Positions 23,597 to 31,736 of a stretch of DNA of 64,000 nt are shown piece by piece (the first letter of the stretch is position 1; each line of letters opens with the position of its first letter). A model generated the notes under the pieces. That model saw only the letters and a program-made list of their open reading frames with translations, had not been told where the DNA came from and made no database searches. The position numbers and the translations under genes were made by a program. The DNA is from Tectiglobus sp965223355 (lineage in GTDB: Bacteria; Pseudomonadota; Alphaproteobacteria; Rhizobiales; Hyphomicrobiaceae), in assembly GCA_965223355.1 (NCBI GenBank), contig CBDCWE010000003.1:4712001-4776000 (forward strand), in the 5' to 3' direction.

Positions 23597-24649
23597 CTAT
23601 TTCATCATGTCGCCAATGTGCACGGGCTGGCCCGATTTGGCCGACTCGGTGATCGCCAATGTGGCGGCCAGTGTCATCGTGCCGTTGCGCCCGGACAACA
23701 CCGGCTCCTCGGTACCGCGGATGACAGCAGCAAAGTTGCGCATTTGCTCGTAATAGGGATCTGCCGGTTCGACAGGTTCGCGGCGCTGGATCAGGGGCTT
23801 GAACCAGTCTTCTTCACCGGCTTCATGCCATCTTAGATCGAGCGACGGCACCGCCAGCGATCCCCTTGTGCCGCCGATCAGGATGCTATCCTGACCGGAC
23901 TTGGGATACTTCGGGTTCTCGCCGGAAGTGGTCTCCCAGGCCCACGGGCTCGACACCGTATCTGAAACCAACAAGGTTCCGAGAGCGCCTGATTTGAACC
24001 GCAAGATGGCAGCAGCGGTATCCTCAACGGCAAAGCCTCGCGTCGCGTTGGAAGCGATCGCCTGGACCGTGTCGATGTCACCGCAAAGCATGCGCAGGCA
24101 ATCAATTTCATGGACGGCATTGATCAGAACCGGGCCCCCTCCCGGTTCGCGACGCCAGGCAAGATCATGATAGCCTTCGGGCTTGTGCGACAGCCAGATG
24201 CTGGTTACCGCTACGACCTTGCCGACGGCGCCGTCGCGGATGAGTTCGCCGGCGCGCTTCATGATCGGATTATGTCGGCGATGGTGTCCCGTCAGCGTCG
24301 CCACATTGGCGGCTTCGGCGGCTTCGACGAGCTTGAGGGCGTCGCCCACCGTGTCGGCAACAGGTTTTTCAATGATGATGGGAATGCCGCGCTCAATACA
24401 TGCAAGCCCGGCCGCAACATGAAGCTGATTGGGGACGGCAACAACCGCACCATCGGGCTTGGCATCGTCGATCAGCTCCGCGATGGTCGAATAGCAGTTG
24501 TAGCCAAGCTCCTGTGCTTGTGCTTGCGCTGCAGGTGAAGGATCGGCGACCCCGGCGAGGGTGTACTCGGCCCGACCGGAACGCAAGACCTCGATATGTT
24601 TGCGGCCGATGAGACCGGCGCCAATGACGCCAATACGCACTTGTGCCAT
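23597..24649 (-). CDS. Gfo/Idh/MocA family oxidoreductase
   Basis: This 350-residue protein starts VRIGVIGAGLIGRKHIEVL, the N-terminal Rossmann NAD(P) site. EKPVADTVGDALKLVEAAEA follows (the conserved EKP motif with the catalytic Lys), then VALINAVHEIDCLRMLCGD-like sequence in the C-terminal domain, including the His-Glu-Ile-Asp motif. Family members oxidise cyclitols and sugars such as myo-inositol. It is 11 bases upstream of the aroE-like gene and 39 bases downstream of the CoA transferase, so co-transcription is likely. Substrate is probably a polyol or ring acid (inference). Confidence 0.85.
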   Translation of the reverse strand: MAQVRIGVIGAGLIGRKHIEVLRSGRAEYTLAGVADPSPAAQAQAQELGYNCYSTIAELIDDAKPDGAVVAVPNQLHVAAGLACIERGIPIIIEKPVADTVGDALKLVEAAEAANVATLTGHHRRHNPIMKRAGELIRDGAVGKVVAVTSIWLSHKPEGYHDLAWRREPGGGPVLINAVHEIDCLRMLCGDIDTVQAIASNATRGFAVEDTAAAILRFKSGALGTLLVSDTVSSPWAWETTSGENPKYPKSGQDSILIGGTRGSLAVPSLDLRWHEAGEEDWFKPLIQRREPVEPADPYYEQMRNFAAVIRGTEEPVLSGRNGTMTLAATLAITESAKSGQPVHIGDMMK

Positions 24650-24688
24650 GCAATACCTTTCGCGTTGCCGCCCGGACCGGGTGTTTGA

Positions 24689-26215
24689 TCAAGTAAAGTG
24701 GGCTGGCGACATGATAGCGGGATCCGTCGCAATGTGCGGTTTGAATTTCATGCGGTCGATGACGTCGGCCTTAACGTCCACGCCCGGTGCAACTTCCGTC
24801 AGGACGAGGCCATCGGCTGTGAGTTGGAACACGGCGCGCTCTGTCACATAGACAACGTTCTGGCCACACCTCAACGCTTCTGTGCCGGAAAAGGTGATCT
24901 GCTCGACGTCCTCAACCAGTTTGGTAATCTCGCCGTGCCGGACGATGTCGAGCCTGCCGTCACCAATATCATATTTGGCCCCTTTGGCATCGAAAGTGCC
25001 GCAGAAAACCACCTTCCGCGCGTTTTGAGCGATGTCGATAAAGCCGCCCGGACCGACGGTGACGCCGCCGAGCTTTGAAACGTTGACGTGACCGAATTGA
25101 TCGATCTCACCGAAGCCGAGAAAAGCGATATCGAGACCACCACCGCAATAGAAGTCAAACTGCGAAGGGCCATCAATCATCGCTGTTGCATTGCGCGCAT
25201 AACCGAATGACGTTCCATCGAGCAGTTCGCCGCCATACGTGCCGTGCTCGATGGTGATGTAGTAGTTGCTCGAGCGACCACGCGCGGCGATCAGCTTGGC
25301 GACACCGTCGGGAATGCCGAAGCCGAAGTTGAGCACTGCACCTTCGCGCAGCTCATCGCCGCAGCGTCGTGCGATTGTCTGGCGGACGTCAAGCCGGCCG
25401 AGCTGCGGCGGTGTGGGCGGCGACTTGATCTCACCCGACAGTGTTGGATCGTAGACGACATCATAGCCCATCGACTGATTGGGATCGACGACGACGGCAT
25501 CGACGATCGCGCTTGGCACGCGCACGGAACGGGCCGGCAGCGCACCGACGTCAACGGCCGTTCGGACCTGGACTATGACCTTGCCGCCAGAGTTGTGTGC
25601 GGCAAGAGCGGCGGCATAGATGTCGACGTTCGCGGGTTCCTGATCGAGGCTGATGTTGCCGTGCGCATCCGCAAACGAGCCTCTGATCACCGCGATGTCG
25701 ATCGGAAACGACTTGTAAAGGAGCAGCTCCTTGCCGCGGACCGTTATGACTTCGACCAGATCATCACCGGCTGCACTATTCATTCGCCCGCCATCCTGAC
25801 GCGGGTCAACGAACGTGCCAAGCCCGACATGGGTCAGCAATCCGGGCCGGCCGGCACCGATCTCGCGGAACAGCTGCATCGCAACGCCACCCGGCAGTAC
25901 GTAAGCTTCAATCTTGTCATCCTTGGCCAGCTGTTGCATGCGCGGCGACCAGACCCAGTGCCCGCCAATCACGCGCCGCACCATGCCTTCATGCGCGAAC
26001 CGGTTCATGCCCCGCTGCTGACGATCGCCAATGCCAAGCGAATGGATGACCGTCAGGTTTCTCGGAGCACCGGTTTCGAGAAAGCGGCTCTCGATTGCAG
26101 CATGCAGACATGTCGCCTCGACCAATCCGCCGCCGCCGCCGATTAGCGCAACGCTATCGCCATCATTGATCAGCTTCGCAGCTTCCCGAGCCGACATAAA
26201 CTTGTTGATTGTCAC
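24689..26215 (-). CDS. Acyl-CoA:acetate/propionate CoA transferase (YdiF-like, fused alpha-beta)
   Basis: This 508-residue protein has both CoA transferase halves in one chain. The N-terminal half includes DGDSVALIGGGGGLVEATCL. The C-terminal half includes TIEHGTYGG near residue 322, whose Glu is the expected thioester-forming residue. It would move CoA between acetyl- or propionyl-CoA and a carboxylic acid, activating a pathway intermediate for the neighbouring crotonase and MaoC enzymes. The GTG at 26215 is preceded by AGAGG; an ATG eight codons later is possible. A degraded family C tip lies between this gene and the MaoC gene. Confidence 0.85.
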   Translation of the reverse strand: MTINKFMSAREAAKLINDGDSVALIGGGGGLVEATCLHAAIESRFLETGAPRNLTVIHSLGIGDRQQRGMNRFAHEGMVRRVIGGHWVWSPRMQQLAKDDKIEAYVLPGGVAMQLFREIGAGRPGLLTHVGLGTFVDPRQDGGRMNSAAGDDLVEVITVRGKELLLYKSFPIDIAVIRGSFADAHGNISLDQEPANVDIYAAALAAHNSGGKVIVQVRTAVDVGALPARSVRVPSAIVDAVVVDPNQSMGYDVVYDPTLSGEIKSPPTPPQLGRLDVRQTIARRCGDELREGAVLNFGFGIPDGVAKLIAARGRSSNYYITIEHGTYGGELLDGTSFGYARNATAMIDGPSQFDFYCGGGLDIAFLGFGEIDQFGHVNVSKLGGVTVGPGGFIDIAQNARKVVFCGTFDAKGAKYDIGDGRLDIVRHGEITKLVEDVEQITFSGTEALRCGQNVVYVTERAVFQLTADGLVLTEVAPGVDVKADVIDRMKFKPHIATDPAIMSPAHFT

Positions 26216-26283
26216 AACTTCTGCCTCTTGCGTTCCCCAAGACCATATCGGCGGCGGCGGCCACTCGCCTCGCGTCCGGCAGC

Positions 26284-26320
26284 GCATCTGAATACGCTTT
26301 TTTTAAGTGATTGAGACCGC
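26284..26320. repeat. Degraded family C end
   Basis: The stretch CATCTGAATACGC, a T-run, then AAGTGATTGAGACC matches the right end of the C elements with a few changes. The rest of the element is gone. It lies in the short gap between the MaoC and CoA transferase genes. Confidence 0.6.
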
Positions 26321-26373
26321 GAGGCCGCAACCGCTAAAGCGCAAGCCGGTAGGTGCGAGATTGAAACCCGATC

Positions 26374-26808
26374 TCATTTGTTCTTGACCCACTTCAGGAT
26401 ATGGGTTGCCACGGCGACCAGCGTGCCATCTTGATTGGTGATCCTGATATCACCGGTCGAGCGGCGCCGTTCCGCGTCGATTGCGCTAATCCGGTAATCG
26501 ACGGTGACGGTATCGCCAAAGTAGACGGGTGCGAGAAAACGAATGCGGTCATAGCCCAGCGAGACCGGCGTTTCGTCGGCATCATCCCGGGTCTTCTCGA
26601 GCGCATATGTCGAAGCCGTCGACATATACCCAACCAACAGTGCACCATGTGCCTGCAACCGGCCATAGCTCGACTTTTCCATATAAGCTAGGTTGACGTG
26701 ATTGGGAGAGAAATCACCCGTTATGCCGGCAAAACCATAGACGTCGTATTCGCCGACAGTCTTTGAGAATTTGGCACCGTCTCGGACCTTGACGTAGAAC
26801 TCACTCAC
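26374..26808 (-). CDS. MaoC-like (R)-specific enoyl-CoA hydratase
   Basis: The protein has 144 residues. FSKTVGEYDVYGFAGITGDF followed by SPNHVN is the hydratase-2 signature, with the catalytic Asp and His near residues 32-37. YGRLQAHGALLVGYMS supplies the usual helix after it. The GTG at 26808 has GGAG eight bases upstream; longer starts add low-complexity residues. It would hydrate an enoyl-CoA in the cytoplasm. It is separated from the crotonase gene upstream by A repeat copy 3, yet keeps the operon's strand and order. Confidence 0.85.
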   Translation of the reverse strand: MSEFYVKVRDGAKFSKTVGEYDVYGFAGITGDFSPNHVNLAYMEKSSYGRLQAHGALLVGYMSTASTYALEKTRDDADETPVSLGYDRIRFLAPVYFGDTVTVDYRISAIDAERRRSTGDIRITNQDGTLVAVATHILKWVKNK

Positions 26809-26871
26809 ACGTGTCGCTCCTGGCCCACGGCCCGTTCGCTGATTGCGTTTCCGCGCTATCGACCCGTCCAC

Positions 26872-27010
26872 CTAGAGCAACCTGCCTTTATTCGGAATCG
26901 GAACGATCCCGAATAAAGGCAGAAAGTTGCTCGCCTCTAAAGTGGCGATCATCTTTGTGCTTTAAGTTGGAACCGCAATAGCGGTTCCAACTTAAAGCAC
27001 GATGATCTAG
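26872..27010. repeat. Repeat family A, copy 3 (full double hairpin)
   Basis: This is a complete 139-bp copy, CTAG to CTAG. The first hairpin pairs GAGCAACCTGCCTTTATTCG with its partner ending GTTGCTC, around a small ATCG-GAA-CGAT cap. The second pairs GTGCTTTAAGTTGGAACCGC with its exact complement around the loop AATA, enclosed by GATCATC/GATGATC. It lies inside the catabolic operon and encodes the last codons and stop of the crotonase gene. Confidence 0.92.
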
Positions 27011-27770
27011 GCTGGCGTTTTTCAATGAATGCGCGTTGACCTTCAATCGCATCTTCGCTTGTCAACATGCGCTCCGCGGCCTCATAGCGATGTCTGATCG
27101 CCGTCTCCAAGTCGGGAAATTGTCGGCTCTCCAACATCACGCGCTTCGACGCGGCAACCGCCAGAGGGGAACCGCAAATGATCATGTCCGCCAATTCACT
27201 CGCACGCTGTTCCAACTGCGCCGCCGGCACAACCTCGTTGATCAGACCGATCCGTTGCGCTTCCTGCGCCGAGAAACGCCGCCCGGTTAACACAAGGTCC
27301 ATCGCGTGCTTCAGTGGAATTTCGCGAGCCAGGCGCTGCAGGCCTCCGCCACCGAGTGCTGCCAGGCCGACCCGTGGTTCAGGCAGCGCGAACTGTGCAT
27401 GATCGGCTGCAATGGCAAGGTCGCAGGCCGCGACGATTTCCACCCCGCCACCAATCGCGAGACCGTTGACGACAGCAATCACTGGCTTCGCCAGTTCAAA
27501 TCGATGGGTCAGACCGGCAAAGCCGGTTTGTGGATGATCGTCGGCATTGGTCTTTGCGCGTGCCTTCAAATCGCTACCAACGCAAAAGGCGCGCTTACCG
27601 CAACCCGTCAAGACGGCCACGCGCAATTCGCTTTTGGCTTCAAATTCATCGAGCGCATTGGCAATCGCGCGATGTAAAGCGGGATCAAGTGCATTCAGCA
27701 CATCCGGCCGATTGATCCTGATCCAGAGGATGGCGCCATCGCGTTCCGTCGAGCAACCTTCGCTGATCAT
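26949..27770 (-). CDS. Enoyl-CoA hydratase/isomerase (crotonase family)
   Basis: This 273-residue protein has GKRAFCVGSDLKARA, then VIAVVNGLAIGGGVEIVAAC with the oxyanion-hole Gly, and DHAQFALPEPRVGLAALGGG. The acidic residue aligned with the second catalytic Glu lies in LPEPRVGL. The native chain appears to end near AFIEKRQP. The remaining 18 residues are translated from the A repeat, after which TGA within the repeat stops it. The ATG at 27770 lies 11 bases after the aroQ stop. It would hydrate or isomerise an acyl-CoA made by the CoA transferase. Confidence 0.85.
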   Translation of the reverse strand: MISEGCSTERDGAILWIRINRPDVLNALDPALHRAIANALDEFEAKSELRVAVLTGCGKRAFCVGSDLKARAKTNADDHPQTGFAGLTHRFELAKPVIAVVNGLAIGGGVEIVAACDLAIAADHAQFALPEPRVGLAALGGGGLQRLAREIPLKHAMDLVLTGRRFSAQEAQRIGLINEVVPAAQLEQRASELADMIICGSPLAVAASKRVMLESRQFPDLETAIRHRYEAAERMLTSEDAIEGQRAFIEKRQPRSSCFKLEPLLRFQLKAQR

Positions 27771-27781
27771 CGTTTGATGCC

Positions 27782-28231
27782 TCAAGCAGAGTCGTCGGCA
27801 ATGAGTGCAGCCATGGCCTCCACGGCCAACGGATAGCCGTTTACACCAAGCCCACACATCATCCCCGTTGCGGCACACGTGACATATGAGAAATGGCGGA
27901 ATGACTCGCGCCGGTGCGGGTTTGAAATGTGGAGTTCGATAATCGGGCACTTCACCATCTTCAATGCGTCGAGGATCGCCAGCGACGTGTGGGTGAAGGC
28001 AGCCGGATTTATGATGATGCCTGATGCGCCGGTGATGGCGCCGTGGATCCAATCGATGATCTGCGCTTCGCTATTGGATTGGTGAAACGAGATTGTATGC
28101 CCGAGCTTTTCAGCGCGAACCCGACACATCTCCTCGACCTGATCGAGGGATGTTGAGCCGTAAATGTCCGGCTCGCGGGTGCCGAGTAAGTTGAGATTTG
28201 GTCCGTTGATGATGATGATGGGTTTGTTCAT
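27782..28231 (-). CDS. aroQ: Type II 3-dehydroquinate dehydratase
   Basis: The protein has 149 residues, the normal size. It opens IIIINGPNLNLLGTREPDIY with the catalytic loop Arg and Tyr. HQSNSEAQIIDWIHGA, NPAAFTHTSLAILDAL with the catalytic His, and ELHISNPHRRESFRHFSYV follow. Type II enzymes interconvert 3-dehydroquinate and 3-dehydroshikimate and serve both synthesis and quinate breakdown. Its ATG overlaps the stop of the TIM-barrel gene (ATGA). Here it lies in a catabolic operon next to SDR, MhpD-like and CoA-ester genes, which favours a breakdown role (inference). Confidence 0.92.
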   Translation of the reverse strand: MNKPIIIINGPNLNLLGTREPDIYGSTSLDQVEEMCRVRAEKLGHTISFHQSNSEAQIIDWIHGAITGASGIIINPAAFTHTSLAILDALKMVKCPIIELHISNPHRRESFRHFSYVTCAATGMMCGLGVNGYPLAVEAMAALIADDSA

Positions 28232-29046
28232 GAGGCATTCCTTTGGGCGATAAAATTTCTGGTCGCTTGTGCCAACGATGTCAGGCGTTGGGCCACGGTT
28301 CGCGAAGGCTGTGACGTGTAGAGCGACACTTCCACGCCGATCGGCACACCGTCAGGCAGTAGGTCAATCAACGACCACAGCGCGAATTCGCCGTTGCCCG
28401 GCAATTGTCTGTTCAACCGTGCCTCGGCCACCAGATCGTCCGGTGCCAGCGCCGGGCCGTCACAGATCTGGAAACTGCCGAGCAGGCCCGGATCGATGCG
28501 ATGCAGGTCGTCGAGAGAGCTCCCGGAACGATGGAAGTGAAGAGCATCGAGCAGAATGTGTGCATTGTCGCGGTTGGCACCGGCAACGACTTCCATCGCG
28601 TCTTTGAGCGATGCGACGCCACGATAGGGCATGAACTCGATGTCGACGCTTAGTTTGAAGTCCGCGGCCAGGTCGCAGATTTCCGCCATGCGTTGTCCGA
28701 TAACCTTCAAGTCCTTGCCATCACCGGCAACGGCAACGCGGCTGGCGCCAATGGACCTGCCAATCCGAAACATGTCCTTGTAGTCCGATGCACGGGTGCC
28801 CTCGGCCAGGGTGATCAGCTCGATGTACAGCACTTCGACACCGGTTTCAGACAGGCGCTCGCAAACCGCGTCCTGCTCGGCCTCGCTCGACAGGGTATAG
28901 ACCGGCCCGCCTGGCGATGCTGGTGAGGTGCGCAGGCCGATCGACGCAAAACCGCCGGTAGCCGCGGCATCGATCAATGCCAGGGGCGGTGTTTCAATTT
29001 CACTCAAATGGGCCAGCGATAGCGGTATGCCCGTTGGAATTTTCAC
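28228..29046 (-). CDS. Sugar phosphate isomerase/epimerase-type TIM barrel (AP_endonuc_2)
   Basis: This 272-residue protein has the xylose-isomerase-like TIM-barrel pattern. GVEVLYIELITLAEG carries a metal-type Glu after the third strand. LSVDIEFMPYRGVASLKDAM has the conserved Glu. ILLDALHFHRSGSSLDDLHR supplies the Asp/His pair, and GVPIGVEVSLYTSQPSRTVA the last strand. Family members include IolE/IolI, hydroxypyruvate isomerases and 3-dehydroshikimate dehydratases. Given aroQ and aroE in the same operon, the last is worth testing (inference). Its stop overlaps the aroQ start, and the SDR gene lies 12 bases upstream. Confidence 0.8.
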   Translation of the reverse strand: MKIPTGIPLSLAHLSEIETPPLALIDAAATGGFASIGLRTSPASPGGPVYTLSSEAEQDAVCERLSETGVEVLYIELITLAEGTRASDYKDMFRIGRSIGASRVAVAGDGKDLKVIGQRMAEICDLAADFKLSVDIEFMPYRGVASLKDAMEVVAGANRDNAHILLDALHFHRSGSSLDDLHRIDPGLLGSFQICDGPALAPDDLVAEARLNRQLPGNGEFALWSLIDLLPDGVPIGVEVSLYTSQPSRTVAQRLTSLAQATRNFIAQRNAS

Positions 29047-29058
29047 CTGCCTAACCCT

Positions 29059-29784
29059 TCAGTATGTCGCCCGGCCGCCGGTGACATCAAACGTAAACCC
29101 GGTCGTAAACGAACATTCGTCACTGGCAACCCAGGCAACGAGATTGGCAATTTCCTCAACCGTGCAGAACCGGCCCATCGGAATTTTCCGGCGCCGGCTC
29201 TCGATGTAGTCGGGTGTCATTTCGGCCAACAGTTCGGTTTCAGCAATCGCCGGCGCGACCGCATTGACCGTGATGCCGGCATCGACGAGTTCCTGAGCCA
29301 ATGACTTGGTCAGACCGATCACGCCTGCCTTGGCTGCGCAGTAGGCGCAATTGAGCGGGTTTCCTTCCTTCCCCGCGATTGAGGAAATGTTGATGATGCG
29401 CCCGCTGCCTCTGTTGCGCATATGCGGCGAGACAACCTTGCAACAATGAAAGACGCCCGTGAGATCGACGTTAAGAACGCGGTGCCAATCTTCAGTCGGG
29501 TAGTCCCAAAGCGGCAATGAAGGCCCGTTAACGCCAGCGTTATTGACAAGGATATCTATGCAGCCGAACTCGGACAATGCGGCGTTGAATGCTTTGTCCA
29601 CAGACTGCAGCGACGTGACGTCCACAATTTCCGAGATCGCGCCGGCTCGCAACGCGGGGCCGTGCTCGAGATCCCAGATGACGAGGTTTGCACCCGCACT
29701 TGCCAGCCGTTCCGCGATCCCACGCCCGATACCGCGCGCACCACCGGTCACGATCGCCGTTTTTCCTGATAGTGCTACTGGCAT
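29059..29784 (-). CDS. Classical SDR-family oxidoreductase
   Basis: The protein has 241 residues. KTAIVTGGARGIGRGIAERL is the TGxxxGxG cofactor site. DILVNNAGVNGP is the NNAG motif. INISSIAGKEGNPLNCAYCA AKAG gives the catalytic Ser and the YxxxK pair near residues 139-156. The C terminus keeps the ITVNAVAPAIAETELL substrate loop. The residue after strand 2 is Asp (VIWDLEHG), which usually means NAD preference. It is 12 bases upstream of the TIM-barrel gene in the catabolic operon. Confidence 0.88.
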   Translation of the reverse strand: MPVALSGKTAIVTGGARGIGRGIAERLASAGANLVIWDLEHGPALRAGAISEIVDVTSLQSVDKAFNAALSEFGCIDILVNNAGVNGPSLPLWDYPTEDWHRVLNVDLTGVFHCCKVVSPHMRNRGSGRIINISSIAGKEGNPLNCAYCAAKAGVIGLTKSLAQELVDAGITVNAVAPAIAETELLAEMTPDYIESRRRKIPMGRFCTVEEIANLVAWVASDECSFTTGFTFDVTGGRATY

Positions 29785-29798
29785 GCGAAACTTTCGGT

Positions 29799-29843
29799 TC
29801 GTTGGTCGACTTTTCGTTGGTCGACTTTTCGTTGGTCGACTTT
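29799..29843. repeat. 15-bp tandem triplication between operon genes
   Basis: TTCGTTGGTCGACTT occurs three times in a row (29799-29813, 29814-29828, 29829-29843). The array fills the gap between the hydratase stop and the SDR start and overlaps the hydratase stop codon. Confidence 0.9.
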
Positions 29844-30624
29844 AAGTCAGGTGCAACTTGACAGGCGCGAAATCCGCCACCCGAACGACCAGCGTTTGGC
29901 CGACCCGCAACGGGGTCGGCAGTGTCAATGATCCCGTCATCAAGCACATGCCGGGCTCAAACGAGATCCCCCTCGCGGCCAGGTCGTTGATCGTCTCTGC
30001 GACGATGTCCACGGGGTCTCGCCGAAATGCGCCTGAGAAAGCCTGAATGGGAGGGCTCTCATCTATGCGCGAGTCCAGCGGCAGCGTTTCAAACTGCAAG
30101 CCCTGCCAGTCCTCGACGGCCTCGCCAAGAACGACAGCCCCGCTCGTACCGTTGTCGGCAATGCCATCGTAAGTCGTTGCGGCGCGATTGCCGGTGCCGG
30201 GCGCATACCTCGTTGCCGACAATTCTATGGCCGGATGAAAGGTCAACTTGTCGACCAGATCACCTCGCGCGATCGGCCCATCTTCGGGCAGCGGCTTGGT
30301 TAAGATGAAGGCAAATTCGGTTTCGATTTTTGCGCCGTGAAAGCGTGACGACGGCAGCGATGCCGCCAATCTAAAACACCGATCAGCAAATATCCGACCG
30401 GGCAGCGGGCCATCGTGTCCTTCAAACATCTGTACCGCCGGCACACTGGCACCAACCTTCCAACCGACGACCGGCTGGCCGACGATGTTCGCCATGCGAT
30501 CCTGAATGGCGTATGCATCACTGCGCGTCGCTGGAGCTGCCTCTGCCGGGGGCAGTGGAATGGTCGTCCCTGCGGTCCAGGCCGCGGCCAGGCGCGCTGC
30601 CAAATCTTCGAAGTGTTCAACCAT
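29842..30624 (-). CDS. MhpD-like 2-keto-4-pentenoate hydratase
   Basis: This 260-residue protein belongs to the fumarylacetoacetase/MhpD superfamily. AYAIQDRMANIVGQPVVGWK VGAS, IFADRCFRLAAS, HGAKIETEFAFILTKPLPED (the metal-binding Glu-x-Glu) and MCLMTGSLTLPTPLRVG match. Such enzymes hydrate 2-oxo-pent-4-enoates or decarboxylate related acids with a divalent metal, usually at the end of ring-cleavage pathways. It is the first structural gene after the LacI-type regulator. It implies that the operon handles an unsaturated 2-oxo acid. Confidence 0.85.
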   Translation of the reverse strand: MVEHFEDLAARLAAAWTAGTTIPLPPAEAAPATRSDAYAIQDRMANIVGQPVVGWKVGASVPAVQMFEGHDGPLPGRIFADRCFRLAASLPSSRFHGAKIETEFAFILTKPLPEDGPIARGDLVDKLTFHPAIELSATRYAPGTGNRAATTYDGIADNGTSGAVVLGEAVEDWQGLQFETLPLDSRIDESPPIQAFSGAFRRDPVDIVAETINDLAARGISFEPGMCLMTGSLTLPTPLRVGQTLVVRVADFAPVKLHLT

Positions 30625-30660
30625 TGGTGCTGGCTCCGGTGACGAATTTCAGCGACTTTA

Positions 30661-30690
30661 CACCTCAGCACACCTCAGCACACCTCAGCG
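30661..30690. repeat. 10-bp tandem triplication at the 3' end of the LacI gene
   Basis: CACCTCAGCA occurs three times (the last copy ends G). The final copy also forms the hairpin CCTCAG/CTGAGG around 30683-30700, at the regulator's stop codon. Confidence 0.85.
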
Positions 30691-31695
30691 ATATCTGAGG
30701 TTTTCCTTGGTGATGATCTCAATTGGAATGTTGGCGTCGCCCGCCATGTCGTTAGGCGCGACAAGCCTGCTCATGGCCGCCTCGGCAATCCGCGCCATGT
30801 CTTGGTGAATTACGGCATCAATCGTTCCCGACAGCAGGAAGGGTCGCGTTTCGGCGTTGCAATTGTGGCCGATCACTACGATCCGATCAGCCAGCCCGGC
30901 GCCCTCGACCGCCTCGGCAATGCCGCGCTGGCCACCACCCAGGCTATAGACGCCTCGCAGGTCGGGATGACGCTTCAGCGCCGCACTGAAGCGCGAAAAG
31001 CTAACCTCATCGTCGTCGTTTCCGTCGATGTCCTCGACAATTTCAAGTTCGGGGAATTCACTGCGCAGAACGGCGCGAAATCCACTTTCGCGCTCTTCAT
31101 GGCTGCGATAGAGGGCGCCGCCCCAGATCACAATGACCTTGCCGGGCTCCCAACACAGCCGACCCAGCAGCCAACCACTGGCGCGGCCCGCAGCCCGGTT
31201 GTCGAGGCCGACATAGCTCGTCCGGCTGCTGCCGGGCAGGTCGGTACACAGCGTCACAACCGGAATATCGTTGGCCTTGAGCCGGGTCAGTTCCTCGCGA
31301 ACGAGCGGATGGTCCATGGCCTGCAGCGCGATGCCGTCGGTTCCCTCACGCAATGCATTGGCGATATGGCTCGCGATGGCGTCGGGGTTGTAGCGCTCGA
31401 CAAACGACGCTCGCACCGAGACGTTGTATTGCGCGCCGGCATTGTTGATTTCCTGTTCGAGCACCTTCATGGCCCGCGCCGTTTCCCGGGGAAGAAAGAT
31501 GTCAAAGGTGCGCTCGCTCCGAGCGCTAGCCGGCACCCCGCCCGGTCTGCAGGCAATTGTTTGCAACGCCTGCTCGACCTTCGCCGCTGTTGCCGGATGA
31601 ACTCCCCCGCGGGCGTTGATGACACGATCAACTGTCGCCGTGCTGACGCCAGCCATGGCCGCAACTACGGAGACTTTCGGGCGACGCCCAAGCAA
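30685..31695 (-). CDS. LacI-family transcriptional regulator
   Basis: The protein has 336 residues. The N-terminal HTH reads VSVVAAMAGVSTATVDRVIN followed by the hinge-helix region. The periplasmic-binding-protein-like effector domain follows, with FLPRETARAMKVLEQEIN, GLDNRAAGRASGWLLGRL and DAVIHQDMARIAEAAM. The TTG at 31695 has GGAG eight bases upstream. An ATG at 31734 would overlap a perfect palindrome, so the TTG is preferred. The gene heads the catabolic operon. It probably senses a sugar- or cyclitol-like compound and controls the operon and itself (inference). Confidence 0.8.
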   Translation of the reverse strand: MLGRRPKVSVVAAMAGVSTATVDRVINARGGVHPATAAKVEQALQTIACRPGGVPASARSERTFDIFLPRETARAMKVLEQEINNAGAQYNVSVRASFVERYNPDAIASHIANALREGTDGIALQAMDHPLVREELTRLKANDIPVVTLCTDLPGSSRTSYVGLDNRAAGRASGWLLGRLCWEPGKVIVIWGGALYRSHEERESGFRAVLRSEFPELEIVEDIDGNDDDEVSFSRFSAALKRHPDLRGVYSLGGGQRGIAEAVEGAGLADRIVVIGHNCNAETRPFLLSGTIDAVIHQDMARIAEAAMSRLVAPNDMAGDANIPIEIITKENLRYR

Positions 31696-31722
31696 CTTCG
31701 CTACTCCAAACCCCAATATTCG

Positions 31723-31736
31723 GATTGAATTCAATC
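31723..31736. promoter_or_regulatory. Perfect palindrome, likely LacI-type operator
   Basis: GATTGAATTCAATC is a perfect 14-bp palindrome 28 bases upstream of the proposed TTG start of the LacI-type regulator. This is a natural position for autoregulation and operon control. Confidence 0.45.
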
